From contig NZ_WKLH01000001.1 of the NCBI RefSeq assembly GCF_010882175.1, forward strand, positions 575,464 to 639,463: DNA of 64,000 nt, read 5' to 3'. Below are positions 8,848 to 17,071 of this stretch, one piece after another; position 1 is the first letter of the stretch; every line of letters starts with the position of its first letter. This DNA is from Mangrovibacterium lignilyticum. Lineage in GTDB: Bacteria > Bacteroidota > Bacteroidia > Bacteroidales > Prolixibacteraceae. Below the pieces are notes generated by a model, which had not been told where the DNA came from, did not search any database, and was given only the letters and a program-made list of their open reading frames with translations. Both the position numbers and the translations under genes were made by a program.

Positions 8848-9480
8848 TTAGAAATTCCATTCAACACCTAAACGGGCTGAAAAACGCCTCATATTGTCAT
8901 CGTTTTTCTCATACAATTTCTTGAAATAAAGCGTGTACTCGGGCGATAAGGTTATTCCCAAATGCTTATTGATATTGTATTTAAAAATAGCACCGCCAAT
9001 AAAACCAGCCATGTTATCAGCATAAGCCGACGATACATAGCTCAAATCCGAAGTTGTACCATCGGTTTTATCGGTTACCTGATCCGAGTCATAAATATAT
9101 TCGAGTTTCAAACCGGGAGAAACAAACAATTCAAATTTGTCTTTTGTCCATACCCGAAAATCAAACCGTGGGTTAATGTTGAAGTAACTCATGGTCATCT
9201 CTGTTTGAATAAGGTCCGCCCCTGAGTAATATTGCCCGAAGCTGTATTGCCCGAAACGAGATTCAATACGGAAACGAACGATATCAGAGAATTTATAACC
9301 AAGGTCTAATCCCCAACTGAGATCATTCCCTTCATTTTCAAAAATGTCGTAGTTATTGTAATTGTAATATTTATTGGCCGAGTAGTCCCAACCGGCATTT
9401 AAATTGACAAAAAAGCGTGATTGCGAAAAGCCCAAAAAAGGCACTGTAAGAATTGAAAGTAAGATGAAATACTTTTTCAT
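8848..9480 (-). CDS. outer-membrane beta-barrel protein
   Basis: The 210-residue protein has a signal peptide (MKKYFILLSILTVPFLGFSQ). The rest alternates hydrophobic and polar residues with many aromatic residues and ends with aromatic Phe (VEWNF), as in small OmpA/OmpX-like barrels. Segments such as FFVNLNAGWDYS, WGLDLGYKF and LGITLSPEYTLYF look like beta-strands. Substrate or role is not evident. A promoter-like pair lies 45 bp upstream. Confidence 0.8.
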   Translation of the reverse strand: MKKYFILLSILTVPFLGFSQSRFFVNLNAGWDYSANKYYNYNNYDIFENEGNDLSWGLDLGYKFSDIVRFRIESRFGQYSFGQYYSGADLIQTEMTMSYFNINPRFDFRVWTKDKFELFVSPGLKLEYIYDSDQVTDKTDGTTSDLSYVSSAYADNMAGFIGGAIFKYNINKHLGITLSPEYTLYFKKLYEKNDDNMRRFSARLGVEWNF

Positions 9481-9524
9481 GTTGTAAATATTAAAATTGG
9501 TTGTCTGTTTCTGATACTAAAAAA

Positions 9525-9556
9525 CAAAGTTGATTACGATCCACCAGCCAATCAAA
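9525..9556 (-). promoter_or_regulatory. promoter-like TTTG-N20-CAACTTTG
   Basis: On the minus strand TTTG (9556-9553) is followed after 20 bp by CAACTTTG (9532-9525), one base off TAnnTTTG. It lies 45 bp upstream of the beta-barrel gene start. Confidence 0.45.
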
Positions 9557-9682
9557 CAGAACCGATGGTTTGTGCAATTTCACCGACGTTTAGGGTAAAT
9601 CTGCGGACCAAATAATCATGCCCCCACTTAGCAAAGATTATTCCACTATTCCAACTCAAAAGCCAAAGACCCTACTTTATTA

Positions 9683-9714
9683 ATTGTCTATTTCCGTTTT
9701 TCATCCTACTTTTG
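9683..9714 (+). promoter_or_regulatory. promoter-like ATTG-N20-TACTTTTG
   Basis: ATTG (9683-9686) and TACTTTTG (9707-9714) are separated by 20 bp, matching the Bacteroidota -33/-7 pattern. They lie about 96 bp before mnmA. Confidence 0.6.
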
Positions 9715-9810
9715 CGCTCAATTTATTGAAAACAAGAAGAAAGCTTTTCGATCATCTGTTACAGAGATCGTAAAAGATCTTGATTTTTTTTGAAACGGGG
9801 AGTTTAAAAT

Positions 9811-10989
9811 ATGAAAAGGGTAGTTATTGGTTTATCAGGTGGAGTTGATTCGAGCGTTGCAGCCTATTTATTAAAGCAGCAAGGCTATGACGTAATCGCA
9901 TTATTCATGATTAACTGGCACGATCGCACGGGCACATTAACCGGGCAATGTACCTGGGAAGATGACGCCTTGATTGCCCGAATGGTGGCTAAAAAGCTGG
10001 ACATGCCTTTTCACATTGTCGACCTGAGCGAGCACTACAAAAAACGAGTAGTCGATTACATGTTTGACGAATACAGTAACGGTCGGACTCCCAATCCCGA
10101 TGTCCTTTGCAATCGCGAGATCAAGTTCGATATTTTCATGGACGAGTGCCTGAAACATGGAGCAGACTTCGTGGCAACCGGACACTATTGTCAAAAATCG
10201 GAATTTGAGAAAGACGGGCAAATGATCTACCAGCTTCGAGCCGGAGCCGATAATAACAAAGACCAAAGTTATTTCCTGTGCCAGCTGAACCAGGAACAAC
10301 TGAGTAAAGCGCTATTCCCGATCGGTCATTTGGATAAACCGGAAGTCCGCCGCATTGCAGCCGAACAAGATCTGCCCACCGCGACCCGAAAAGATTCGCA
10401 AGGTATTTGCTTTGTTGGGAAAGTCGATTTACCAACCTTCCTGCAACAGCAACTGGAACCGAAAGACGGCAATGTAATTGAAGTTCCGGCAAGTTTTATG
10501 GAAAAGAAAAAACAGGTTGAAAAAACACCGGAGAACTTCCGCAAACTTTGCTTCGCTTATCCTTACAAACCCTGGAACGGCGAAGTAATTGGGGAACATC
10601 GCGGTGCCCATTTCTACACCGTTGGCCAACGCAAAGGGCTCAATATTGGCGGACACAGCGAACCACTTTTTGTTATTGGCACCGACGTAAAACGCAACAT
10701 TATCTATGTTGGTGAAGGGACCGAACATCCGGGCTTGTATCGTCCCGGCTTGTTTATCAGCAACGAAGAAATTCATTGGATCAGGACTGACCTGGCAATG
10801 GAAGTCGGCGAAATTCGTGAATACGATGTTCGAATTCGCTATCGTCAACCACTGGAGAAAGCGACATTGTACCGACAAGAAGACGGAATTTACATGCTTT
10901 TTGAGGATGAGCAACGAGGCATCACAGCGGGCCAATTTGCCGCCTGGTACGAGGACGACGAATTGATCGGTTCAGGAGTAATTGCTTAA
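9811..10989 (+). CDS. mnmA: tRNA-specific 2-thiouridylase MnmA
   Basis: MnmA adds sulfur to uridine 34 of Glu, Gln and Lys tRNAs using ATP and a persulfide relay. The 392-residue protein starts with the PP-loop SGGVDSS (residues 9-15). The nucleophile Cys100 lies in NPDVLCNREIKF and the persulfide Cys200 in SQGICFVG; both are where the family has them. The VGQRKGL segment and the C-terminal beta-barrel are present. The stretch ALFMINWHD with the following short insert resembles other Bacteroidota MnmA proteins. It stands alone with its own promoter. Confidence 0.97.
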   Translation: MKRVVIGLSGGVDSSVAAYLLKQQGYDVIALFMINWHDRTGTLTGQCTWEDDALIARMVAKKLDMPFHIVDLSEHYKKRVVDYMFDEYSNGRTPNPDVLCNREIKFDIFMDECLKHGADFVATGHYCQKSEFEKDGQMIYQLRAGADNNKDQSYFLCQLNQEQLSKALFPIGHLDKPEVRRIAAEQDLPTATRKDSQGICFVGKVDLPTFLQQQLEPKDGNVIEVPASFMEKKKQVEKTPENFRKLCFAYPYKPWNGEVIGEHRGAHFYTVGQRKGLNIGGHSEPLFVIGTDVKRNIIYVGEGTEHPGLYRPGLFISNEEIHWIRTDLAMEVGEIREYDVRIRYRQPLEKATLYRQEDGIYMLFEDEQRGITAGQFAAWYEDDELIGSGVIA

Positions 10990-11101
10990 TTGTTGTTAGC
11001 ACCTCAGTAGCACAAAATATGCATCCAGTTCAACTGAAAAAGGAACAAATCAGCGCATTTCTTCCTTTCTGCTAATACTCATACTTTTCCACTAAAAATT
11101 G

Positions 11102-11109
11102 TACCTTTG
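11102..11109 (+). promoter_or_regulatory. -7 box TACCTTTG of the yicC operon
   Basis: This exact TAnnTTTG match lies 22 bp before the ATG at 11131. Because it overlaps an upstream in-frame TTG (11107), that TTG cannot be the start if this box is used, which supports the ATG at 11131. Confidence 0.55.
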
Positions 11110-11130
11110 GGCACATTAAAAAATTTACAC

Positions 11131-12006
11131 ATGATCAAATCGATGACCGGCTATGGAAAAGCCGAATTTGAAACCGGTAATAAGAAAATTACTATTGAAC
11201 TAAAATCGTTGAACAGCAAACAGCTGGATATCAACTCGCGTATGCCGATGCTTTATCGCGAGAAAGATTTGGTCATTCGTAAAGAAATTTCTGAAAAATT
11301 GATTCGCGGGAAAGTTGACTTTTCACTTTACCTGGAAAATCTGGGAACAGAAAGCAACTCTGCGATTAACGCCAATATTGTTTCAGCCTATTTCAACCAA
11401 CTCAGTGACATCCAACAAAAATTGGGTCTTCCTGTCACGGAACAAATCATGCAAAACATCATGCGCCTTCCGGACACCGTGAAAACGGTTTATGAGGAAT
11501 TGAATGAAAATGAGTGGCTGGAAATTTTTGTACACATCAAAAAGGTGATTGCTACGCTCGACGAGTTCAGAGTGCAGGAAGGTAAAGCCTTGGATAAAGA
11601 TATCCGCTCAAACATTACTGATATTCAGCAGTTGTTAACGCAAATCGAGACCTTCGAGACACAACGAATCGAAAATGTTAAAACCCGGATCCTTGATGGC
11701 TTAAACGAAATTGCCCTTAACGGAAATATGGATAAAAACCGTTTTGAACAGGAACTGATTTACTACCTGGAGAAACTGGATATCAATGAAGAAAAAGTTC
11801 GTTTAACCAACCACTGCACTTATTTCCTCGAAACGCTTGAAAGCCCAAAAGACGTAGGTAAAAAATTAGGTTTCATCGCACAGGAAATCGGACGTGAAAT
11901 CAACACAATCGGCAGTAAGGCCAACGAAAGCAATATTCAACGGATAGTCGTTCAAATGAAAGACGCACTGGAACGCATCAAAGAACAACTACTCAACGTA
12001 CTTTAA
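11131..12006 (+). CDS. YicC-family endoribonuclease
   Basis: The product is 291 residues from the ATG at 11131 and begins with the family signature MIKSMTGYGKAEF. The C-terminal DUF1732 part is clear (DVGKKLGFIAQEIGREINTI, then SNIQRIVVQMKDALERIKEQ). E. coli YicC is a homohexameric RNA-cleaving enzyme; the role here is taken from the family. It is followed by gmk and nadD, an order common in Bacteroidota. Confidence 0.95.
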   Translation: MIKSMTGYGKAEFETGNKKITIELKSLNSKQLDINSRMPMLYREKDLVIRKEISEKLIRGKVDFSLYLENLGTESNSAINANIVSAYFNQLSDIQQKLGLPVTEQIMQNIMRLPDTVKTVYEELNENEWLEIFVHIKKVIATLDEFRVQEGKALDKDIRSNITDIQQLLTQIETFETQRIENVKTRILDGLNEIALNGNMDKNRFEQELIYYLEKLDINEEKVRLTNHCTYFLETLESPKDVGKKLGFIAQEIGREINTIGSKANESNIQRIVVQMKDALERIKEQLLNVL

Positions 12007-12089
12007 AAGAATATTTATTATTGAACGGATAGCTTTCAGGTTGTAATGGGTTAAAATAATCCGGAACCTGAAACTTGACACTCGGGACT

Positions 12090-12662
12090 ATGGATAAAGG
12101 CAAACTTATCATCTTTTCAGCTCCTTCGGGAGCAGGCAAAACCACCATTGTAAAACATTTGCTGCAACAGGATTTTGGACTGGAATTTTCAATCTCTGCA
12201 ACCAGCAGGGCACCGCGTCATACCGAAACGCATGGTGTTGATTACTACTTTTTGAGCCCCGATGAATTCAAAAAAAAGGTAGAAGCTGATGAATTTCTGG
12301 AATGGGAAGAAGTTTACAAAGGCACAAGCTACGGTACGCTTAAAGCAGAAGTCGAAAGAATTCGGGACAAGGGCAAACATGTCGTGTTCGATGTGGATGT
12401 TGTTGGCGGAATCAATATTAAAAAGTATTACGGTGACGAGGCCCTCGCAGTCTTCGTACAACCGCCATCGATTCAAGAGCTGCGAAACCGCTTGGTCGGC
12501 CGTTCAACCGATGCATTGGACGTAATTGAGAAACGAATTGCCAAAGCTGAACATGAATTGACTTTTGCCCCGAACTTCGATGTCATCCTGGTAAGCGAAG
12601 AGCTTCCCGTAACTTTGGCCCATGCCGATAAACTCGTTACCGATTTCATCAACAAAAAATAA
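12090..12662 (+). CDS. gmk: guanylate kinase
   Basis: Guanylate kinase phosphorylates GMP to GDP. The 190-residue protein starts with MDKGKLIIFSAPSGAGKTT, whose SGAGKTT is the P-loop. The GMP-binding SRAPRHTETHGVDYYF and EWEEVYKGTSYGT segments and the FDVDVVGG Walker-B-like motif follow. The ATG at 12090 is preferred over an in-frame TTG at 12075. It is the second gene of the yicC-gmk-nadD set. Confidence 0.97.
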   Translation: MDKGKLIIFSAPSGAGKTTIVKHLLQQDFGLEFSISATSRAPRHTETHGVDYYFLSPDEFKKKVEADEFLEWEEVYKGTSYGTLKAEVERIRDKGKHVVFDVDVVGGINIKKYYGDEALAVFVQPPSIQELRNRLVGRSTDALDVIEKRIAKAEHELTFAPNFDVILVSEELPVTLAHADKLVTDFINKK

Positions 12663-12770
12663 ATTACCATATTGCAAACAAACAAATCCGGTCAAAACAC
12701 ACAGACTGGTTAAACGTTTTGATAGCTGGAACCGACAGTTATCGGGATTGAAACATGCAATTTATAACTC

Positions 12771-13343
12771 ATGAAAGTAGGACTCTATTTCGGAACATTC
12801 AACCCTATTCACATTGGGCACATGGCTATTGCCAACTACATGCTCGAATTCACTGAGCTGGAAAAATTGTGGTTTGTTGTAAGTCCTCAAAATCCTTTCA
12901 AAAACAAGAAACACCTCCTTGATGATTACCAGCGATTGGAACTGGTAAATCGTGCCATTGAAGATGATTACCGCTTCTCAGCCAATTCTATTGAATTCAG
13001 CTTACCAAAGCCATCCTACACCATTGACACGTTGGCTCATCTGCAAGAAAAATACCCGCAACACGAATTTTCGTTAATCATGGGTTCTGATAACCTGGAG
13101 TTTCTAAACAAATGGAAGAATCACGAACAGTTGCTGGCATACTATCATATTTTAGTTTATCCACGCCCGGGATTTGAGTCAAGTGAATGGTTACGTTTCC
13201 CCAATATCAATCTCATTGAAGCCCCATTGATGGAAATTTCAGCTTCATTCATCCGGAACTCGATCAAAGAAGGTAAAGATATTCGCCATTTCCTTCCTGC
13301 TAAAACATGGCAATACCTGAGCGAGATGAATTTTTACAAATAA
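12771..13343 (+). CDS. nadD: nicotinate-nucleotide adenylyltransferase
   Basis: NadD joins nicotinate mononucleotide and ATP to give deamido-NAD. The 190-residue protein has the nucleotidyltransferase motif GTFNPIHIGH near the N-terminus and the C-terminal ISASFIRNSIKEG (ISSTxxR-type) motif. SLIMGSDNLEFLNKWKN is the conserved substrate-binding region. It is 108 bp downstream of gmk. Confidence 0.96.
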   Translation: MKVGLYFGTFNPIHIGHMAIANYMLEFTELEKLWFVVSPQNPFKNKKHLLDDYQRLELVNRAIEDDYRFSANSIEFSLPKPSYTIDTLAHLQEKYPQHEFSLIMGSDNLEFLNKWKNHEQLLAYYHILVYPRPGFESSEWLRFPNINLIEAPLMEISASFIRNSIKEGKDIRHFLPAKTWQYLSEMNFYK

Positions 13344-13385
13344 CATCCCGGTCAGGTATCTTAATCTTTCAGCTGATTTCCTTTG

Positions 13386-13988
13386 CTATTTCTTAGCAAC
13401 GCCGATCACCCCGATAGCAACGCGTTTCCCGGCAGCACCGGTTGGCTGCGATACCAAATCATCTTCATCGGCATGAACGATTATACCACGCCCAAGGATT
13501 GATTCAATACCCGAGAATGTCATATTCGGATAAGTCACCTCGTAAGTTGCCACACCATCAGCATTGGCTTCAAGGTTACCCAAATCACCAACATGACTCA
13601 TAGCTGCATCCGGCGCACCATGCTCGTGGCCTTCCGGATTAAAGTGACCTCCTGCTGAGGTTCCGTCGGGAGCTGTTACATCTCCGAACTGATGAATGTG
13701 GAAGCCATGTTTGCCGGGAGTCAAACCGCTCACTTCACCCTTTACAACAACGCCAGCATCTGTTTTTGTAAAAGTTATTGTTCCTGAAACGGAATTCCCT
13801 TGGGTAGGTTGAAGTACACAAATTGCTTTTTCAACACCATTATCAGCCGGTGCTTCCATAACTTTATCATGCATCACCATTTCGTGCTCATGCTCTGTAC
13901 TCTTTTGAGTACCTGAACTACAGGCCTGAACCAATAAAACCAACATGGTTCCCCAAAAACTCAATTTCACCAAACTCTTATTGTTCAT
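13386..13988 (-). CDS. sodC: Cu/Zn superoxide dismutase, lipoprotein
   Basis: The 200-residue protein has a signal peptide with a lipobox (VQACSS, Cys about 23). The metal ligands are in HGFHIHQFGD, GGHFNPEGHEHG, the zinc Asp region after MSHVGDLGN, and IVHADEDDL. It should remove superoxide in the periplasm or at the outer membrane. The two cysteines that normally form the stabilising disulfide appear to be missing: the first position reads GDVTAPDGTSAGGHF and the second RVAIGVIG where most relatives have ACGVIG. It lies 40 bp downstream of the stress-like gene at 14883 and is probably cotranscribed with it. Confidence 0.93.
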   Translation of the reverse strand: MNNKSLVKLSFWGTMLVLLVQACSSGTQKSTEHEHEMVMHDKVMEAPADNGVEKAICVLQPTQGNSVSGTITFTKTDAGVVVKGEVSGLTPGKHGFHIHQFGDVTAPDGTSAGGHFNPEGHEHGAPDAAMSHVGDLGNLEANADGVATYEVTYPNMTFSGIESILGRGIIVHADEDDLVSQPTGAAGKRVAIGVIGVAKK

Positions 13989-14028
13989 AATAGCTAATTT
14001 AAATTATAACGACATTAAAATTTATGCT

Positions 14029-14883
14029 CTATATTGAATTCCGGCTGTAATATAACACCGGACTATCATTCGTCTCCATTAGCTTTCGAATCAGCTCTTT
14101 TTTGAACAAACTCCTCCAAAAACCTACTTTTTCTTCCATAATAATAATGAGTTCCGGATCAATCATTTCCGCATAATCAATAAACTCTTCATCGAAATGT
14201 CCTTTGTCCAATACCTTATAATTAACAGTTGCTTTCGGAAATAGTTGATCAATCTCCAATAAAGCAGACATTTCTTCGTCGGCAAAATGCTCAGGTCTAC
14301 CCAACATATTAATCACCGGCCTAAAACGACTCAGAAAATCGTGAATCTTCCCAATCCATTTCTCTTCATTTTTCGAAAAAACACTTGGAATCAAAACAGA
14401 GCGATACGGAACAAATTTTTCGCCCGGTGAAACGAACAGGCAACCGCCGTTAAAAGTCTTACTAATATCGATGGTCTCCTTTTGTGAATCAAAAATATAA
14501 TTGTCCGGCTCCTTGCTTAAAAGAAAGAGTGAGCCCGGATAATCGGCTGCCAAGTCAGTCATCCGATTCTCGATACTACCGATGCTTAAATCCAAATCCC
14601 ACCTGAGCGGATAATTCAATCTTGAAATCTCATAACTTAAATACGTTTCAAGCTCCTGCTCACTCTGGAGAATTTCTTTTTCAATTATTTCCCCTTGAGT
14701 CATTTTGGTGTCCGGAGTTACACTCGACGAATCAGCAACTGCGCTTGGCACTCCCTGCTGAACCCTGGGATCAACAACGTGCACAAATAATACTTCCCGC
14801 TGCAGGTGCTTGGCCAGATTTAAACCATAAGGAATAATACTCTCCTCTTTACTTTTAATATCACTAATAACTATAACTTTCAT
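14029..14883 (-). CDS. universal stress protein-like protein
   Basis: The 284-residue protein starts MKVIVISDIKSKEESIIPYGLNLAKHL, as UspA-fold proteins do (beta-strand, then the helix with LNLAK), and a second, more diverged Usp-like half starts near PYRSVLIPSVFS. No GxxGx9G(S/T) ATP-binding motif is visible, so it probably does not bind ATP like the MJ0577 type. No signal peptide, so cytoplasmic. A candidate sigma-54 promoter lies 30 bp upstream. The family call rests on fold-like pattern and is less certain than neighbouring calls. Confidence 0.7.
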   Translation of the reverse strand: MKVIVISDIKSKEESIIPYGLNLAKHLQREVLFVHVVDPRVQQGVPSAVADSSSVTPDTKMTQGEIIEKEILQSEQELETYLSYEISRLNYPLRWDLDLSIGSIENRMTDLAADYPGSLFLLSKEPDNYIFDSQKETIDISKTFNGGCLFVSPGEKFVPYRSVLIPSVFSKNEEKWIGKIHDFLSRFRPVINMLGRPEHFADEEMSALLEIDQLFPKATVNYKVLDKGHFDEEFIDYAEMIDPELIIIMEEKVGFWRSLFKKELIRKLMETNDSPVLYYSRNSI

Positions 14884-14912
14884 GTCTTATCCTTTCTATT
14901 TCTATACATCAA

Positions 14913-14928
14913 TGCAAGTGCCATACCG
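14913..14928 (-). promoter_or_regulatory. candidate sigma-54 promoter CGGTAT-N5-TTGCA
   Basis: On the minus strand, CGGTAT (14928-14923), GGCAC and TTGCA (14917-14913) give the required GG-N10-GC spacing and a perfect TTGCA -12 element; the -24 element matches TGGCAC only in part. It lies 30 bp before the gene at 14883. An inverted pair AAGTGCCA (14916-14923) and TGGCACTT (14962-14969), about 46 bp apart, is also here. The rest of 14929-15148 shows nothing I can name. Confidence 0.3.
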
Positions 14929-15148
14929 TGCCGACAACAAACACATACAATACTATAATCGTGGCACTTACCAGCGTCATCCTAAAATATTCAAGATTCT
15001 ATTTTGGGGATTTTTTGAGCGATTGACGATTAAGTTCCACAGATGCTTAAAAGATTGGCTCAAACATGTGTGCAACATTGTTGTTTTATAACAGCAGTTA
15101 AAATCATTCTAAATTGATTTCAACCGAATCAATAGATATAGATATTTC

Positions 15149-15156
15149 TATATTTG
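15149..15156 (+). promoter_or_regulatory. -7 box TATATTTG before the Moco leader
   Basis: It matches TAnnTTTG exactly. Transcription would begin about 7 bp later, right at the 5' side of the structured leader. No clear -33 element. Confidence 0.5.
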
Positions 15157-15162
15157 CATAAT

Positions 15163-15278
15163 GACTCCGAGTTTAATCGGCTAAGTGCATGGCATAAGCT
15201 TATTAATCCGATGGGTTAAACGGGAAACCGATTAGCCTCCCGATTTCGCCAGTGGGCGAATGACTTTGGAAAGGAGAA
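15163..15278 (+). ncRNA. Moco-family riboswitch aptamer
   Basis: The leader sits directly upstream of a molybdenum-cofactor operon and carries segments typical of the Moco RNA motif: GTGCATGGC on the 5' side, GCCTCCCG, and TTTGGAAAGG at the 3' end. Pairing seen by eye: CTCC (15165-15168) with GGAG (15273-15276) closing the element; AATCG/GCTAA (15175-15184) with TTAGC (15232-15236) and CGATT (15241-15245) around a CTCC bulge; and a hairpin TTCGCC (15245-15250)/GGCGAA (15255-15260). The comparison is with the remembered E. coli moaA leader, not a covariance search. It would sense molybdenum or tungsten cofactor. Confidence 0.72.
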
Positions 15279-15312
15279 GACAATGGCTCAAATTGAATAG
15301 TATAAATTGCCT

Positions 15313-15358
15313 GAAATTCCCCTTTTCATTATATTATGAATTGGGGATTTTCTTTTTT
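15313..15358 (+). terminator. intrinsic terminator, riboswitch expression platform
   Basis: Arms GAAATTCCCC (15313-15322) and GGGGATTTTC (15343-15352, one mismatch) enclose a further TTCAT/ATGAA pairing and are followed by six T (15353-15358). It lies after the aptamer and 5 bp before the first gene, so folding it would stop transcription of the whole operon. An in-frame ATG at 15336 is inside the hairpin and is not taken as a start. Confidence 0.8.
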
Positions 15359-15362
15359 ACAC

Positions 15363-15899
15363 ATGAAACAAAAATGGTCAAACATATTATTGATTGCAGG
15401 ATCCGGACAGAACTCCGGAAAGACCACATTCATTTGCCGGCTTCTTGAGAGCTTGTCCGACTATCGACCAATTACAGTGAAAATTTCGCGGCATTTTTAC
15501 GAACCAACGCCAGGCTTGAAAGCTTTAGTCGACGAAGAAAATTACCAACTGTTTGAAGAAACGAACCTGGAAACCCGGAAGGATAGTTCGCGCTATTTAC
15601 AACACGGAGCCACCAGATCCTTTTACATTCAGGCCCGGGACCAACAGTTGCAACTGGCATTTATGGCTTTGCTTCCGTACCTTGAAGCGGAGCAGCCGAT
15701 TTTGATCGAATCAGCCGCAATGCATCACATCATCGATGCCGGCCTGTTTATTCTTATTATCCGCGAAGACGGGGAACAAAAACCATCAACCGAAATCAAT
15801 AAAAAAGTTGCCGATCTGTTGATCTATTCCGATGGACAGCAGTATTCTCCGACACCCGATCACCTAATTTTTGACAGCGAATGGAAAATAAAATCCTAA
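15363..15899 (+). CDS. MobB-like P-loop NTPase of Moco metabolism
   Basis: The 178-residue protein starts with the ATG just after the terminator hairpin. It has a Walker A motif GSGQNSGKTT (about residues 13-22) and RKDSSRYLQHGA (71-82), which matches the GKDSxRHxxAGA region of MobB, the GTP-binding partner in molybdopterin-guanine-dinucleotide formation. No MobA gene is seen in the window. It overlaps moeA by 19 bp and is the first gene of the Moco operon. The MobB relation is inferred from motifs and context, and the exact role is unproven. Confidence 0.75.
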   Translation: MKQKWSNILLIAGSGQNSGKTTFICRLLESLSDYRPITVKISRHFYEPTPGLKALVDEENYQLFEETNLETRKDSSRYLQHGATRSFYIQARDQQLQLAFMALLPYLEAEQPILIESAAMHHIIDAGLFILIIREDGEQKPSTEINKKVADLLIYSDGQQYSPTPDHLIFDSEWKIKS

Positions 15900-17071
15900 A
15901 TAACTTACAACAAGCGATCGAGCTGGCATTCGAAAAAGCAAAGGTTTTGCCAACCGAGCAAGTTCACTTCCTGGAATCTGCCGGAAGAATTTTGGCTCAG
16001 GATGTCTATTCCGACGTCAACATGCCCCCCTTCAACAAATCGGCCATGGACGGTTATGCCTGCCGAAAAGAAGATTTGGGAGCATGGTTGCAAATGCTCG
16101 AAGTTATACCTGCCGGCCAGCCTCCTCTTCATACAATAGGCGCAGGTCAATGCTCTAAGATCATGACCGGCGCAGCTGTCCCCAAAGGAGCCGACACGGT
16201 TTTCATGGTAGAACAGAGTGAAGTAAACGGAAGCCAAAAGGTACGATTCACTGGCAGCAAAACGAACAGCAATATTTGCCTTTTAGGCGAGGATGTAACA
16301 ACCGGCGAGCGGGTTCTGACGTCCGGCACACGGATCAAAGCTCAGCACATTGCTATGCTGGCAGCGGTCGGTTGCACCAAGCCCGAAGTTTATCAAAAAC
16401 CGAAGGTGGGAATAATTTCTACCGGGTCGGAATTGGTGGAACCCGACGTATTTCCACAAGCATCGCAAATACGGAATTCAAACGGGCATCAAATGAATAT
16501 TCAGGCACAGGAATGTCTTTGCGTGGTCAACTATTACGGCACCGTTGAAGATGACGAACAAGCCACCTTTGACCTGATCAAACGATCAACAGCAGAAAAC
16601 GACGTCACGCTCATTTCCGGAGGGGTGTCGGTGGGTGATTTTGACTATGTCCCTGAAATCATCCGCCAATTGGGGTTCGAGATTCTTTTCAACAAAATAG
16701 CTGTTAAGCCCGGCAAACACACCACTTTTGCTTTCAATCAAAACAAATATATTATCGGCCTTCCCGGGAATCCGGTATCGTCATTCATTCAGTTTGAAAT
16801 TTTTGCCAAGCCATTCCTCTTGAAATTGATGAACTTTTCAACTTCTGAAATCAAAATTCCCCTCCCCTTGGCTTCCGACTACGAGCGGCGAAAGTCAGAT
16901 CGGGAAGAATTTATTCCAGTTAAAATCAATGCCAAAAATGAAGTCGAAACCATTCGCTATCATGGTTCGGCCCATATCCATGCCTACCACGAAGCATACG
17001 GATTTATGACTATTCCTGAGGGTATTCGGTTAATCAAAAAAGGAGAAACAGTTTATGTACGACCATTATAA
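15881..17071 (+). CDS. moeA: molybdopterin molybdenumtransferase MoeA
   Basis: MoeA inserts molybdate into adenylylated molybdopterin. The 396-residue protein has PPFNKSAMDGYA near residue 50, KIMTGAAVPKGADTV, PKVGIISTGSELVEP, the MoCF-domain STISGGVSVGDFD-type region (LISGGVSVGDFDYVPE), and GLPGNPVSSF. The ATG at 15881 starts inside the mobB-like gene and its 3' end overlaps moaA by 17 bp, so the operon is tightly packed. Confidence 0.96.
   Translation: MENKILNNLQQAIELAFEKAKVLPTEQVHFLESAGRILAQDVYSDVNMPPFNKSAMDGYACRKEDLGAWLQMLEVIPAGQPPLHTIGAGQCSKIMTGAAVPKGADTVFMVEQSEVNGSQKVRFTGSKTNSNICLLGEDVTTGERVLTSGTRIKAQHIAMLAAVGCTKPEVYQKPKVGIISTGSELVEPDVFPQASQIRNSNGHQMNIQAQECLCVVNYYGTVEDDEQATFDLIKRSTAENDVTLISGGVSVGDFDYVPEIIRQLGFEILFNKIAVKPGKHTTFAFNQNKYIIGLPGNPVSSFIQFEIFAKPFLLKLMNFSTSEIKIPLPLASDYERRKSDREEFIPVKINAKNEVETIRYHGSAHIHAYHEAYGFMTIPEGIRLIKKGETVYVRPL

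Noticed and set aside
10429-10935. Minus-strand frame of 168 codons over mnmA
   Set aside because: It is wholly antisense to mnmA, whose motifs are complete.
15163-15278. Possible tRNA because of its dense stems
   Set aside because: There is no acceptor stem with an anticodon arm and TTC loop; the pairing and context fit a Moco aptamer.
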